Part shown: positions 6,407-14,251 of the stretch, in pieces
Layout: each line of letters begins with the position of its first letter
How positions within the stretch are numbered: position 1 is the first letter of the stretch
Assembly (NCBI GenBank): GCA_016296065.1
Contig: JAEDKA010000067.1
Location: forward strand, 1-19,054
Origin: Kiritimatiellia bacterium
GTDB lineage: Bacteria; Verrucomicrobiota; Kiritimatiellia; RFP12; UBA1067
DNA length: 19,054 nt
Direction: 5' to 3'
Position numbers and translations under genes: made by a program
The notes under the pieces: generated by a model
Seen by the model: the letters and a program-made list of their open reading frames with translations, nothing else
Databases searched by the model: none
Told to the model about the DNA's origin: nothing

Positions 6407-6789
6407 ATGAATTCAAGGAACTGCTTGCGGCGTTCGCCGCGAAATTCGGCATCGAAGGGCTCGGCGGCGCTGACGGCGGCGCCGAACTCGAAGTGAACGG
6501 CATCCGCGTAGAGCTGCTGGAAGATCCGCCGACGCGGAGTCTGGTCGCCTGCGCGGAGATCGGACTGCCACCGCCGGACGCGAACGGCGCGTTCGGCTCC
6601 ATGATGCTAAAGGCGAACTTTCTGCTGCGCGCCAACCAGACGGAGAACTGGCGCAAGGCGCTTACGGGCCTGCGCGAGGCCGAGTCAGCGCAGTCCGCGG
6701 CCCAGAAAGTGGATGACTCCCACCACGACATGCTTTCAAGCGGGTTTTCCATGTGTAACCTTTTCCTGTTCCGCGTGTATACAGGTTGA
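6407..6789 (+). pseudogene. CesT-like secretion chaperone, copy 1, broken
   Basis: It is closely similar to the intact chaperone at 9563: EFKELLAAFAAKFGIEGL, then AELEVNGIRVELLEDP, ACAEIGLPPPDANGAFGSMM, LKANFLLRA. Three lesions distinguish it. First, the ATG that sits 6 nt after AGAGGA (6395-6400) is out of frame, because copy 2 has ATGGAATTC and this copy has ATGAATTC. Second, 39 residues (117 nt, in frame), covering what should be the last beta strands and the start of the final helix, are missing between LLRA and NQTENW. Third, a 1-nt loss near the 3' end makes the frame read past the position of the normal stop into VYTG. The open frame could only be entered from TTG codons (6367, 6379) without a ribosome site. 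Probably non-functional. Confidence 0.8.
6775..6789 (+). repeat. Conserved 15-bp segment ahead of effector 1
   Basis: GTGTATACAGGTTGA recurs exactly at 10050-10064, in both cases about 30-40 nt before the ATG of the large protein. At the second site it lies outside any gene. It marks the duplicated unit and may be regulatory. Confidence 0.55.
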
Positions 6790-6826
6790 AAGGTTTTAAA
6801 AGGTTGACAGAAAAAGGAACAGAACA

Positions 6827-9496
6827 ATGCCAGGACAGATAGATGCAAACTACAGCGCGAACTTCCAGAAGTTCGTGGATTTCGCGAACAAGGCGTACGC
6901 GCCGAACGGGAAAGGCGAGGACACGGTTGCGCGCTTCTCGGGGATGCCGGTCGGCGACTACAAGGGCACGTTTGCGTCGTTCATGCGCACGGCGGAGATG
7001 AAGACCGCGAACGACCAGGTGCGCGACTTGTTCCGCAAGACGATCGCGGAAATGTTCGGCGGCGAGAGGAACATTCCAGACATCGTGCGCGACAACATGA
7101 AGCTCGAGGACTTCAACAAGGGCAAGCCGCTAACGGCGCGGCGCATCAACCTCGTCAGGATCGCCATCGACACGGTCAGAGGCGGCAAGTTCACGGACCC
7201 GGCGAGCGTCGGCAAGGCGGCGGCGATGGGCTACGTGGCCTCCGAGCTGCCCAAGCTCGCGCGCGTCGCGAACATCTACCAGCAAGCGACGGGATGCACG
7301 GACGAGGAGGCGGAGACCGCCGCGCTCGACCCGAACTCGAAGGCACGCCGCCTCTACGACTACGGCGGACGCTTCACGCAGAATGTCGAAGGCTTCAAGG
7401 CGGGCCTGAAGCTTATGGACAAGTTCGCGGACTGGTACGAAAACCTCATGGGCGACCGGGAGGCCAAGACGCGCGACACGCCGACGAAGGCGAACCTCAA
7501 CTTCGCATCATGCACCGATGCGGCCAAGACAGGCGTCGAGAAGTTCGTCTTCGAGGAGATTTCCGTCAACGACCAGATTCCGCTCGACGCGGAGAATCCC
7601 GAGGACATCTTCGGCATGGCGAAGAACCCCGCGATGCAGTTCGCCGGCCGCGGATACGCGACGTCGCTTTCCAACTCGCTGGCGCAGATGCAGCCGGAGA
7701 AGCGCAAGCTCATCTACGCCGTATTCAATGCGCTTGACCCGCTTCCCGACGCGTCCAGCGGCGGCAAGCGCGACAAGGTCGACTACTGCCTGCTCGTGGC
7801 GGCGCGGGTGATGAAGAACTACGACGCCATCGCGGCGCTGCAGAAGTCCGGGAAGCTCGACCGCGCCAACCTGGTGCCGATCCTGTACCCCGATGTCGAA
7901 GCATCGCCCAACAGCAGCAACTCGGAGCTTTCCAGCGCCATCAGACGGCGCCTTGCGACGAATCCCATGACCATGGGCCAGATCATGTTTCTCGCCGAGA
8001 ACTCCGGCGCAACGTTCGACGTGGCGGAAGCAGCCCTCGCCTCCGGCACGCACCTCGAGAACGCGCCTGGGATATCCTCGTTCACCGGAAAGCTCGAGGA
8101 GATGGACGGCACCGCGCGCGGCGGACGCAACACCATGGTTCTCGACCTCAGCCGCGCTTCGCCGCCCGTGTATACGGAGAACGAGGAGCCGGTCCTCCCG
8201 GAAGAGAACGTCAAGTTCGTGTTCCATTTCCCGCAGGGCGAGACGCTTGAAGCGATAAACGGGTCGGAGAGTGATCCGGTGGTCGTCAAGGCCAGCAAGG
8301 CCATTGCCGACAAGGTCGCGGAGCTGTGCGGGAATATTCACCCCAAGCAGCTCTCGAACGTCTACTACGCGCTTTCGCAGAGCGCCCTCAGCGTAAACGT
8401 CAACGGCGGATTCCTGGCACACGGCATCTCGTCCAACGAACACATGGCCGTCACGTTCTCGCTCTCGCGCGACGACGAGACCGGCGCGGTCACAATCAAG
8501 TACTCCGAGCCCAAGGGCTTCCCGGTCAAGTTCAACTGGACCACGACAATCGACCTGGACGGCAATGTCGCCTCCACGCCAATGCGCATCTGGGAACCGA
8601 GAAAGGTCGCCGATGCGATAAAGGAGAAGCTAAAAGTCGCCGAAAAGCCCGACGAACAGGCCGCGAGATTCCGGGCGGTGGATCTTCTCGTCGAACGGGC
8701 CAAGGACGACGCCGACCTCTTGTATCTGCTCGGATACGGCAAGTGCTCGTTCGCCGTCGGCATACTGCTCACCGACATCAACGAACTCAGGTCCGACGAT
8801 GAGATCATCCGGAGGGTCGACGCCTTCCTGGACAACCTGAACGAGCTGCGCACCGCCGCGAAAGGCGACGAGCGCGTGATCAAGGGGCTGATGCCGCAGT
8901 TCATCAACTTCAGGGGACGCGCCGTCCGCCAGGGGCTCATCACGAAGATGTTCGAAGAGGCGGCCAAGCTGGACCTCGGCGCGCTCGAAAAGATTTCATC
9001 CGCCTCCTCGCCGAAGGAGTTCGCCGAGGCCATGTGCGCGGTAAACAAGGCCGTGGCTAGGCTTGCCGACGCGACGGATGCCTATGTCGGCAACAAGCGG
9101 ATCGGCACCGACGATGTGGTGGGCATCTCCGGTTTGGCGATGGGCATATTGTTCGCGCGACTGGGCGACAAAAAGCTACACGAGCTCAAGACGGCCTTCC
9201 GTTCCGAGAACGCCGCCAAGGTCGCGCAGGCCTTCGAGCGCTTCCGCAGCAGGCAATTCCCGGACGGCGTGACTTCGTCGGAAAAAGCCCGCAACGCGGT
9301 CATGCAGGTTTCCCTTCTGTTTTACTCGACGTGGGCAGTCCGGATGGACGCGCTGATGGCGATCGACGACATGCTGGGAACGGAGTTCGACTCCAACGCG
9401 GTCTATACGGACAGCATTCCCGAGAACGAATTCAAGGATGTCTACGACGCTGTCGAGAAGTATCTTCAGGAGACGAACCCGGAGAGCCTTGCATAG
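6827..9496 (+). CDS. Large candidate type III secreted effector 1 (889 aa), family not recognised
   Basis: I recognise no enzymatic domain. The protein is soluble-looking, with no signal peptide and no membrane segment, as expected for type III cargo. It opens MPGQIDANYSANFQKFVDFA. Residues 1-197 match the 974-aa protein at 10096 with 28 differences (hand count, no gaps); the rest is clearly homologous but much more diverged. A second conserved block near residues 505-590 looks beta-rich: HPKQLSNVYYALSQS, NEHMAVTFSLSRDDETGAVT, GFPVKFNWTTTIDLDGN. The final 250 residues look helical. AAGGA lies 8 nt before the ATG. The case for secretion rests on the CesT-like chaperone gene directly upstream, as in known chaperone-effector pairs. 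Target and activity are unknown. Confidence 0.75.
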   Translation: MPGQIDANYSANFQKFVDFANKAYAPNGKGEDTVARFSGMPVGDYKGTFASFMRTAEMKTANDQVRDLFRKTIAEMFGGERNIPDIVRDNMKLEDFNKGKPLTARRINLVRIAIDTVRGGKFTDPASVGKAAAMGYVASELPKLARVANIYQQATGCTDEEAETAALDPNSKARRLYDYGGRFTQNVEGFKAGLKLMDKFADWYENLMGDREAKTRDTPTKANLNFASCTDAAKTGVEKFVFEEISVNDQIPLDAENPEDIFGMAKNPAMQFAGRGYATSLSNSLAQMQPEKRKLIYAVFNALDPLPDASSGGKRDKVDYCLLVAARVMKNYDAIAALQKSGKLDRANLVPILYPDVEASPNSSNSELSSAIRRRLATNPMTMGQIMFLAENSGATFDVAEAALASGTHLENAPGISSFTGKLEEMDGTARGGRNTMVLDLSRASPPVYTENEEPVLPEENVKFVFHFPQGETLEAINGSESDPVVVKASKAIADKVAELCGNIHPKQLSNVYYALSQSALSVNVNGGFLAHGISSNEHMAVTFSLSRDDETGAVTIKYSEPKGFPVKFNWTTTIDLDGNVASTPMRIWEPRKVADAIKEKLKVAEKPDEQAARFRAVDLLVERAKDDADLLYLLGYGKCSFAVGILLTDINELRSDDEIIRRVDAFLDNLNELRTAAKGDERVIKGLMPQFINFRGRAVRQGLITKMFEEAAKLDLGALEKISSASSPKEFAEAMCAVNKAVARLADATDAYVGNKRIGTDDVVGISGLAMGILFARLGDKKLHELKTAFRSENAAKVAQAFERFRSRQFPDGVTSSEKARNAVMQVSLLFYSTWAVRMDALMAIDDMLGTEFDSNAVYTDSIPENEFKDVYDAVEKYLQETNPESLA

Positions 9497-9562
9497 TTGA
9501 AAGGGTGAAAAGCGGTACGTCACGGAGAAGTGGCTGTTTAATCCAAATCAGGAGGTATGGAC

Positions 9563-10033
9563 ATGGAATTCAATGAACTGCTTGCGGCGTTCGCCGCGAA
9601 ATACGGAGTTGATGGACTCGACGGCGCGGATGGCGTCGCGGAGCTCGAAGTCGACGGCATCCGCGTAGAGATGCTGGAAGATTCGCAGGCGCGGAGTCTG
9701 ATCGCGTGTGCGGAAATCGGACTTCCACCTCCCGACGCGAACGGCGCGTTCGGCGCCATGATGCTCAAGGCCAACTTTCTGTTGCGCGCCACTGCGGGCG
9801 CGACGCTCTGCCAGAACCCGGAGACCGGCGCGTACGCCTTGGTGCGCCCGTTCCCGCTGGCGCTCGCGGACGGCGAATCGCTCGCCGCAGGCCTCGAATC
9901 GCTTGTCAACCAGACGGAGAACTGGCGCACGGCGCTTGCGGGACTTCGTGAGGCCGAAGCCGCGCAGCCCGCGGACCAGGAATTGGACGATTCGCACCAT
10001 GACATGCTTTCAAGCGGATATTTTCATGTGTAA
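9563..10033 (+). CDS. CesT/Tir-type type III secretion chaperone, copy 2, intact
   Basis: 156 aa, small and acidic, typical in size for a class I chaperone. The order fits the CesT fold: helix MEFNELLAAFAAKYGVDGL, strands AELEVDGIRVEML and SLIACAEIGLPPPD, dimer helix AFGAMMLKANFLLRATAG, strands ATLCQNPETGAYALVRPFPL, and last helix LAAGLESLVNQTENWRTALAGL. Members bind the N-terminal region of an effector in the cytoplasm and deliver it to the secretion ATPase (family knowledge). AGGAGG (9550-9555) lies 7 nt before ATG 9563, so I prefer this start to the ATG at 9557. It sits 66 nt after effector 1 and 62 nt before effector 2. Because the N-termini of the two large proteins are so alike, it may serve both (inference). 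No secretion apparatus gene is in the window. Confidence 0.82.
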   Translation: MEFNELLAAFAAKYGVDGLDGADGVAELEVDGIRVEMLEDSQARSLIACAEIGLPPPDANGAFGAMMLKANFLLRATAGATLCQNPETGAYALVRPFPLALADGESLAAGLESLVNQTENWRTALAGLREAEAAQPADQELDDSHHDMLSSGYFHV

Positions 10034-10049
10034 TCTTTTCGCGGATTGT

Positions 10050-10064
10050 GTGTATACAGGTTGA
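10050..10064 (+). repeat. Conserved 15-bp segment ahead of effector 2
   Basis: Exact copy of 6775-6789. Here it lies in the non-coding gap between the chaperone stop (10033) and the effector start (10096). Confidence 0.55.
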
Positions 10065-10095
10065 GCAGTTTAAAGTTAAAAGTTAAGGGGGAACA

Positions 10096-13020
10096 ATGCC
10101 AGGACAGGTAAATGCAAACTACAGCGCGAACTACCAGAAGTTCGTCGATTTCGCGAACAAGGCGTACGCGCCGAACGGGAAAGGCGAGGACACGGTCGCG
10201 CGCTTCAAAGGAATGCCAGTCGGCGACTACAAGGGCGCGTTCGCGTCGTTCAAACGCACGGCGGACATGAAGGCGGCGAACGACCAGGTGCGCGACTTGT
10301 TCCGCAAGACGATCGCCGACATGTTCGGCGGCGAGAAGTTCATACCGGACATCGTGCGCGACAACATGAAGCTCGAGGACTTCAACAAGGGCAAGCCGCT
10401 CACGGCGCGGCGCATCAATCTCGTGAAAATCGCCATCGACACGCTCGGCGGCGGCAAGTTCAACGACCCTGCGAGCATCGGCAGGGCGACGGCGATGGGC
10501 TATGTGGCCTCCGAGCTGCCCAAGCTCGCGCGCGTCGCGAACATCTATCAGCAGGCGACGGGATGCACGGACGCGGAGGCGGAGTCCGCGGCGCTCGATC
10601 CGAACTCGACCGCGCGCCGCCTCTTCGACTGCGGCGGACGCTTCACGCAGAGCGCGGAGAACTTCAAGAAGGGCCTCGCGCTCATGGCGGACTTCCAGGA
10701 GTGGTTCGCCAATGTCTGCTTGGAGCTGGGCAACGGCCCGGGCGTGACCGCCAAGTGCATGAACCCCTCCATAACCGGCACCTCCCACGCGCGCGGCGCC
10801 GAGAAGTTCATCTTCGACGAGATCGCCGTCAACGAAAACATTCCCCTCGAAGCCGAGGACAAGGAGTCGGTCTTCGGCATGGAGAGGAATCCTGCAGCCC
10901 GCTTCGCCCTGAGCAAAGTCGGCGACTCGCAGCACGCCACGCTGGCCCAGATGCCCCAGGCGCAGCGCGATCTTCTCTACGCGGTCAACGACCTCTTTCA
11001 TCCCTTTGACCCCAACGGACAGCGAGGGACGGTGATCGGCCAGGGCGCAGTCTTCGTCGGGCGCGTCATTAAGCATGCCGACGAACTCGCCGCCCTCAAG
11101 GCCGCCGGCAATCTCACGCGCCAGACCGCCTTTGACGTGCTTTATTCCGACATCTCCGAAAATGGCAATCGCGACGCCGAGGCCGCAAACCTCATCGAGG
11201 ACATCCTCATGGAGCGCCTGCCCGACAGCGGCCAGATAGTCAGGGCCATCAACATGCTCGCGAGAACCGGCGCGTCCATAGACGAAGTGCTCAACGCGAT
11301 GGAGAGGAACATCGCCCTTCCCTCGGCCCCCTACGTGTCCACCGTCACCAAGTCCCTTGTGTCCTTCGGCATGAACGGCGAGGGCGGCATCAAGGCCATG
11401 TGCGGCGACATCCACCGCCCCTCGATGCCCACCTTCATCGCCACCGGCAAGGAGCCCGAGGGCGTCCGCAACCGCTACGTCTTCAAGTTCGCGGACGAAA
11501 CGCTCGAATGCGGCGGCACCTCCGAGGCGGGCGCCAAGCCCGTGTTGGAGCGCATCTCCGCGAAGCTCCGCAAGCTCTGCACGCCGGCGCACCCCAAGCA
11601 GCTCGACACGGTGGCCTATTCCCTCGGACAGGGACAGCTCGGCCAGCTCAAGTGCCTCGCCAACCACGGACTCTTCGCCAACGAGCATATACCGGTTGAG
11701 TACACCATCTCGAAGAACCAGGAGACTGGAGCTATCTCCATCTTCATCAAGGAGCCGGAGAACTTCCCCGTCAAGTTCAACTGGAAGGTTACCGTCAACG
11801 TAGACGGATCCAGCACCTCCACCCCGATGCGACTCGACCACGGCCAGTACGAGGCCAAGGCGATGACGTTCGTCGACCAGATTGCCGCCAAGCTGCCCGG
11901 TAAGAACGAAGCCGCGGCCAAGAACTTCATCAAGGACGTGCTGGCGTACTGCGGCGACGACTGCGATCTGAAGGACGTCGTCTCGCGGACGATCCAAGGG
12001 CTTTGCATCACCGCTGCCGCCAAGATACGCACGCTCGATGAGATCAAGGCGCGCATCGACGCGATCCGCGCCAATCTCGAAGAGGTGCGCAAGGCGGCGG
12101 CAGGAAACGAACGGATCGAGAAAGCCGGCATCAACTTCCTGTGGGGCATGAACGGCAAGAGCGTTCCGCCGGGATTGATCGGAAAAATGCTCAAGGCCGC
12201 TTACGCCGAGAAGACCGGCGAGTTCTCCATGCTCTCCGCGACATCGACGCCGCAGCAGATTACCAAGGCCGTAATCGACATACGCGAGGCCGTGGAAAAC
12301 GTGATACGCAACGTCTACGCGCAGGATTATCTCGAGGGTGCCGACGAAATGGGGCCGGCGCGGGCATTCGCGTTCTCGGTGCTCGTCGCGAAGTTCCCGG
12401 AAGCGCAGCTCAAGAGAGTGAAAGACGCGTTCCGCTCCGAGACGATGTCGAAGATCTTCGCCGTAATGGACGATCTCATAAGAGAAAAGAGGCCTGCCGG
12501 CGCCAAGCCGGTCTCCAGAAACATTTTCTCGTTTATAAGGGAGCAGAGCATGGTGCTGGAGCAGGCTATACTCCAGTACAAGAAGGCTGTCGAGAGTTTG
12601 CTGGGGCAGGAAGAAGGCGATAGCGTCAGACCGTTCGAGGGTCCGTTCGACAAGACGGCCTTCGGCGACAAGGATATCCACGACCTCTTGATCCCGCTGG
12701 CCGAACGCGACGAAGCGGCCGAGCTCGACGCCGAGCGCCGGCAAGAGTACATGCCCAGGGCGTTTCCGCGCGCCCAGTCCAACGCGGTCACCGCCTACGC
12801 CATAGCCGGCGAGGGCAACGCCAAGAAAGTGGACAATCTCATCCGCATCGCGCTCTCGCACTGCGCCGCCAGCGAAGAAGCCGTCAACTACGTCGCCGCG
12901 AACATCGACAGGATCCTCGTCTCGGGCAACGGAACGCTTCGCACGCTCGAGGAAGTGCGCGAAATCTCACTGGCCATCGTCCAGCGCGGCGTCGCGGGTG
13001 CGGCGGACATGTTGGGGTGA
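10096..13020 (+). CDS. Large candidate type III secreted effector 2 (974 aa), family not recognised
   Basis: Paralogue of the 889-aa protein, opening MPGQVNANYSANYQKFVDFA. The first 197 residues are about 86% identical to copy 1 by hand count. Similarity then falls sharply, with islands such as EKFIFDEIAVNENIPLEAED, and returns near residues 498-579 (HPKQLDTVAYSLGQG, FPVKFNWKVTVNVDGSSTST). The C-terminus extends beyond copy 1 from about residue 880 (YMPRAFPRAQSNAVTAYA to the end). The motif R-T-L-[DE]-E-[IV] with nearby helices occurs twice (IRTLDEIKARIDAI and LRTLEEVREISLAI), suggesting a repeated helical module. There is no signal peptide, membrane segment or known catalytic motif. GGGGGA lies 5 nt before the ATG. 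The stop is 12 nt from the truncated end of the TIGR04076 fragment. Confidence 0.75.
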   Translation: MPGQVNANYSANYQKFVDFANKAYAPNGKGEDTVARFKGMPVGDYKGAFASFKRTADMKAANDQVRDLFRKTIADMFGGEKFIPDIVRDNMKLEDFNKGKPLTARRINLVKIAIDTLGGGKFNDPASIGRATAMGYVASELPKLARVANIYQQATGCTDAEAESAALDPNSTARRLFDCGGRFTQSAENFKKGLALMADFQEWFANVCLELGNGPGVTAKCMNPSITGTSHARGAEKFIFDEIAVNENIPLEAEDKESVFGMERNPAARFALSKVGDSQHATLAQMPQAQRDLLYAVNDLFHPFDPNGQRGTVIGQGAVFVGRVIKHADELAALKAAGNLTRQTAFDVLYSDISENGNRDAEAANLIEDILMERLPDSGQIVRAINMLARTGASIDEVLNAMERNIALPSAPYVSTVTKSLVSFGMNGEGGIKAMCGDIHRPSMPTFIATGKEPEGVRNRYVFKFADETLECGGTSEAGAKPVLERISAKLRKLCTPAHPKQLDTVAYSLGQGQLGQLKCLANHGLFANEHIPVEYTISKNQETGAISIFIKEPENFPVKFNWKVTVNVDGSSTSTPMRLDHGQYEAKAMTFVDQIAAKLPGKNEAAAKNFIKDVLAYCGDDCDLKDVVSRTIQGLCITAAAKIRTLDEIKARIDAIRANLEEVRKAAAGNERIEKAGINFLWGMNGKSVPPGLIGKMLKAAYAEKTGEFSMLSATSTPQQITKAVIDIREAVENVIRNVYAQDYLEGADEMGPARAFAFSVLVAKFPEAQLKRVKDAFRSETMSKIFAVMDDLIREKRPAGAKPVSRNIFSFIREQSMVLEQAILQYKKAVESLLGQEEGDSVRPFEGPFDKTAFGDKDIHDLLIPLAERDEAAELDAERRQEYMPRAFPRAQSNAVTAYAIAGEGNAKKVDNLIRIALSHCAASEEAVNYVAANIDRILVSGNGTLRTLEEVREISLAIVQRGVAGAADMLG

Positions 13021-13031
13021 TTCCATTTCGC

Positions 13032-13157
13032 TTAGTCGGCGTAGAACACGTCGCCAGCCTTCATCATCGGGCACGCCGTCAGCCCGTCGATGCCGTATTC
13101 GGCGGCAAGCTCCTTGTCGAGCGATGTCTCAAGCACTGTTATTTTTACAACTGTCAT
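13032..13157 (-). pseudogene. 5' fragment of a TIGR04076 family gene
   Basis: Reads MTVVKITVLETSLDKELAAE then YGIDGLTACPMMKAGDVFYAD and stops (TAA). This is the N-terminal half pattern of the TIGR04076 family as I remember it: a VKITVLxxxxDxELAxEYG opening followed by CPMMxxGxVF. The C-terminal motif of the same family (SCNDGLRPVI) is found on the same strand at 5880-5763. The coding sequence ends exactly where the effector 2 region begins, with 11 nt between the stops. AAAGAG about 10 nt before the ATG is a possible ribosome site. Function of the family is unknown. Confidence 0.68.
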
Positions 13158-13178
13158 GCCACATTTACTCTTTGTTGA

Positions 13179-13348
13179 TCACGTCTTTTTGAATACGAGC
13201 CCGCATTTGAAAGCGTCGGCGGCTTTTTCGCCGACCGCGTGTGAAACACGAGCGTGCAGGCGTCCGCCTTGTCCTTCTCGTCATATGCCGCCGCGATGAT
13301 CGCGGGCGTCGGGGAAACGACCGCGCGGATTTTCAGGCTCTTCTTCAT
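13179..13348 (-). pseudogene. Flavin reductase-like gene remnant with the middle deleted
   Basis: From ATG 13348 the frame reads MKKSLKIRAVVSPTPAIIAA followed by AYDEKDKADACTLVF, the N-terminal strand and FMN-binding start of the flavin reductase (FMN-binding split-barrel) family. Shortly after this the frame changes. In another frame EKAADAFKCGLVFKKT stops at 13179, resembling the C-terminal end (gAFxxGL.FKK) of such proteins. About 100 central residues are absent compared with the usual 160-200. The ATG overlaps the stop of the preceding small ORF by 4 nt. Confidence 0.65.
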
Positions 13349-13503
13349 CGGCGAAGGCACTCCATTGTATTTTCAAGGGTGGTTCTATTTGTCTTTCCAC
13401 GGATGCCGGCGATTCCGTAGATAAAGTTGACACGCCGTGGCAAACGGGGATTCGCGGCTTTCTCTGGGATGCGCAGATCATAGAGGGGGTAGACATCCTC
13501 CAT
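13345..13503 (-). CDS. Small hypothetical protein (52 aa), possibly another remnant
   Basis: Begins MEDVYPLYDLRIPEKAANPR and ends GKTNRTTLENTMECLRR. I do not recognise it. It starts 2 nt after the acetyltransferase stop and its stop overlaps the flavin reductase remnant's ATG by 4 nt, so it sat in the same operon. Given that neighbours on both sides have lost internal sequence, it may be the joined ends of a longer gene. No ribosome site is obvious. Confidence 0.35.
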   Translation of the reverse strand: MEDVYPLYDLRIPEKAANPRLPRRVNFIYGIAGIRGKTNRTTLENTMECLRR

Positions 13504-13505
13504 TC

Positions 13506-13838
13506 TCAACTTTTCGACGGGGAGGATTCGATCTTCCTGACCACTCGCGCCGGGACACCGAACGCGAGCGCGTTGTCCGGAATGTCGTGCGTGACGACCG
13601 CGCCTGCGCCGATGACGACGTTGCTGCCGATGGTCACGCCGGGGCACACCGTCACATTGCCTCCGATCCACACGTTGTCGCCGACGGTTATCGGATAGGC
13701 GTACTCCAGACCCTTGCTGCGGCGCTCGACGTCCAGGGGATGTCCTGCGGTATAGAAGCTGCAGTTTGGCGCAATGAACACGTTGTCGCCGAACTTCACC
13801 TTGGCACCATCGAGATCGATGTTTTCATTTGCCGTCAT
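13506..13838 (-). CDS. Maltose/galactoside O-acetyltransferase-like protein, N-terminally truncated
   Basis: 110 aa with left-handed beta-helix hexapeptide repeats: VKFGDNVFIAPNCSF, ITVGDNVWIGGNVTVCPGVT, IGSNVVIGAGAVVTHDIPDN, ending GVPARVVRKI. The catalytic His is present (His33 in YTAGHPLD). Family members are about 185-200 aa and have an N-terminal helical domain plus the first coils of the beta helix. Here only MTANENIDLDGAK precedes the first repeat, so 70-80 residues are missing. Its ATG overlaps the SMR stop by 4 nt. If made, it could hardly form a normal active trimer. I treat it as a decayed gene that still has an open frame. Confidence 0.75.
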   Translation of the reverse strand: MTANENIDLDGAKVKFGDNVFIAPNCSFYTAGHPLDVERRSKGLEYAYPITVGDNVWIGGNVTVCPGVTIGSNVVIGAGAVVTHDIPDNALAFGVPARVVRKIESSPSKS

Positions 13839-14152
13839 TTCGCGGCGAGTTTGAGCCCTACTATTCCCGCGACGATGAGCGCGGCGGAGGCGATGCGCAA
13901 GACGGAGGCGGATTCTCCGAACGCGATTATGCCCACCACTACGCCGCCGATTGCGCCGATTCCCGTCCAGACGGCGTAGGCCGTTCCCATCGGAATCGTT
14001 TTCATGGCGACGGCGAGAAGCCATACGCTCAACGCCATGCCTACGGCGCACACGACATCAGCGAGCGGATTTCTGAAGCCGTTCGACATTTTGAGCGCCG
14101 TCGCCCAGACGACCTCAAACAAACCCGCGACGATCAATATAAGCCAGTTCAT
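13835..14152 (-). CDS. sugE: SMR family transporter, SugE/Gdx type
   Basis: 105 aa, four hydrophobic helices. The conserved membrane Glu is residue 13 (AGLFEVVWATALK). Helix 3 has MGTAYAVWTGIGAIGG, the Gdx/SugE signature, and helix 4 ends IVAGIVGLKLAAK. Gdx-type members exchange guanidinium for protons; quaternary ammonium export is the alternative function in the family. I looked upstream for a guanidine riboswitch and saw none. I choose ATG 14152 on family length. It lies 1 nt after the stop of the MBL-fold remnant, and AGGAG is 13 nt upstream, inside that remnant. It is the only complete, full-length structural gene in this HxlR-led operon. Confidence 0.87.
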   Translation of the reverse strand: MNWLILIVAGLFEVVWATALKMSNGFRNPLADVVCAVGMALSVWLLAVAMKTIPMGTAYAVWTGIGAIGGVVVGIIAFGESASVLRIASAALIVAGIVGLKLAAK

Positions 14153-14153
14153 G

Positions 14154-14251
14154 TCAAAATACATACTCCTCTCTGTCGTCCGGCATCAGGACGCGTCTGG
14201 CAAGGCCGCGCCGTTCGAGCGCGTCGCGTTGCGAATCTGTTTTATTTTCAT
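14154..14251 (-). pseudogene. MBL-fold hydrolase remnant: start and end joined
   Basis: After a good ribosome site (GGAGG, 7-nt spacing) ATG 14251 gives MKIKQIRNAT, the typical opening of a group of MBL-fold metal-dependent hydrolases. In a different frame the DNA then reads RDALERRGLARRVLMPDDRE and EYVF, stop. This resembles the C-terminal tail of the same proteins (helix, then R[VL]xxPxDGE). All metal-binding motifs are lost; a full gene would be about 750 nt. The 4-nt overlap with the preceding stop and the 1-nt gap to the SMR gene are both preserved. Confidence 0.6.

Noticed and set aside
6114..6848. A 244-codon minus-strand frame ending in the dehydrogenase N-terminus
   Set aside because: Only the last 18 codons, from ATG 6170, are real dehydrogenase sequence. 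The rest is antisense to the broken chaperone.
7508..8443. A 311-codon minus-strand frame inside effector 1
   Set aside because: Shadow of the GC-rich effector frame with biased composition and no ribosome site.
10024..12861. A 945-codon open frame on the minus strand opposite effector 2
   Set aside because: The sequence is rich in Arg, Gly, Val and His with no domain. The plus-strand frame has the ribosome site, the paralogue and conserved blocks. Long antisense frames are common in GC-rich genes.
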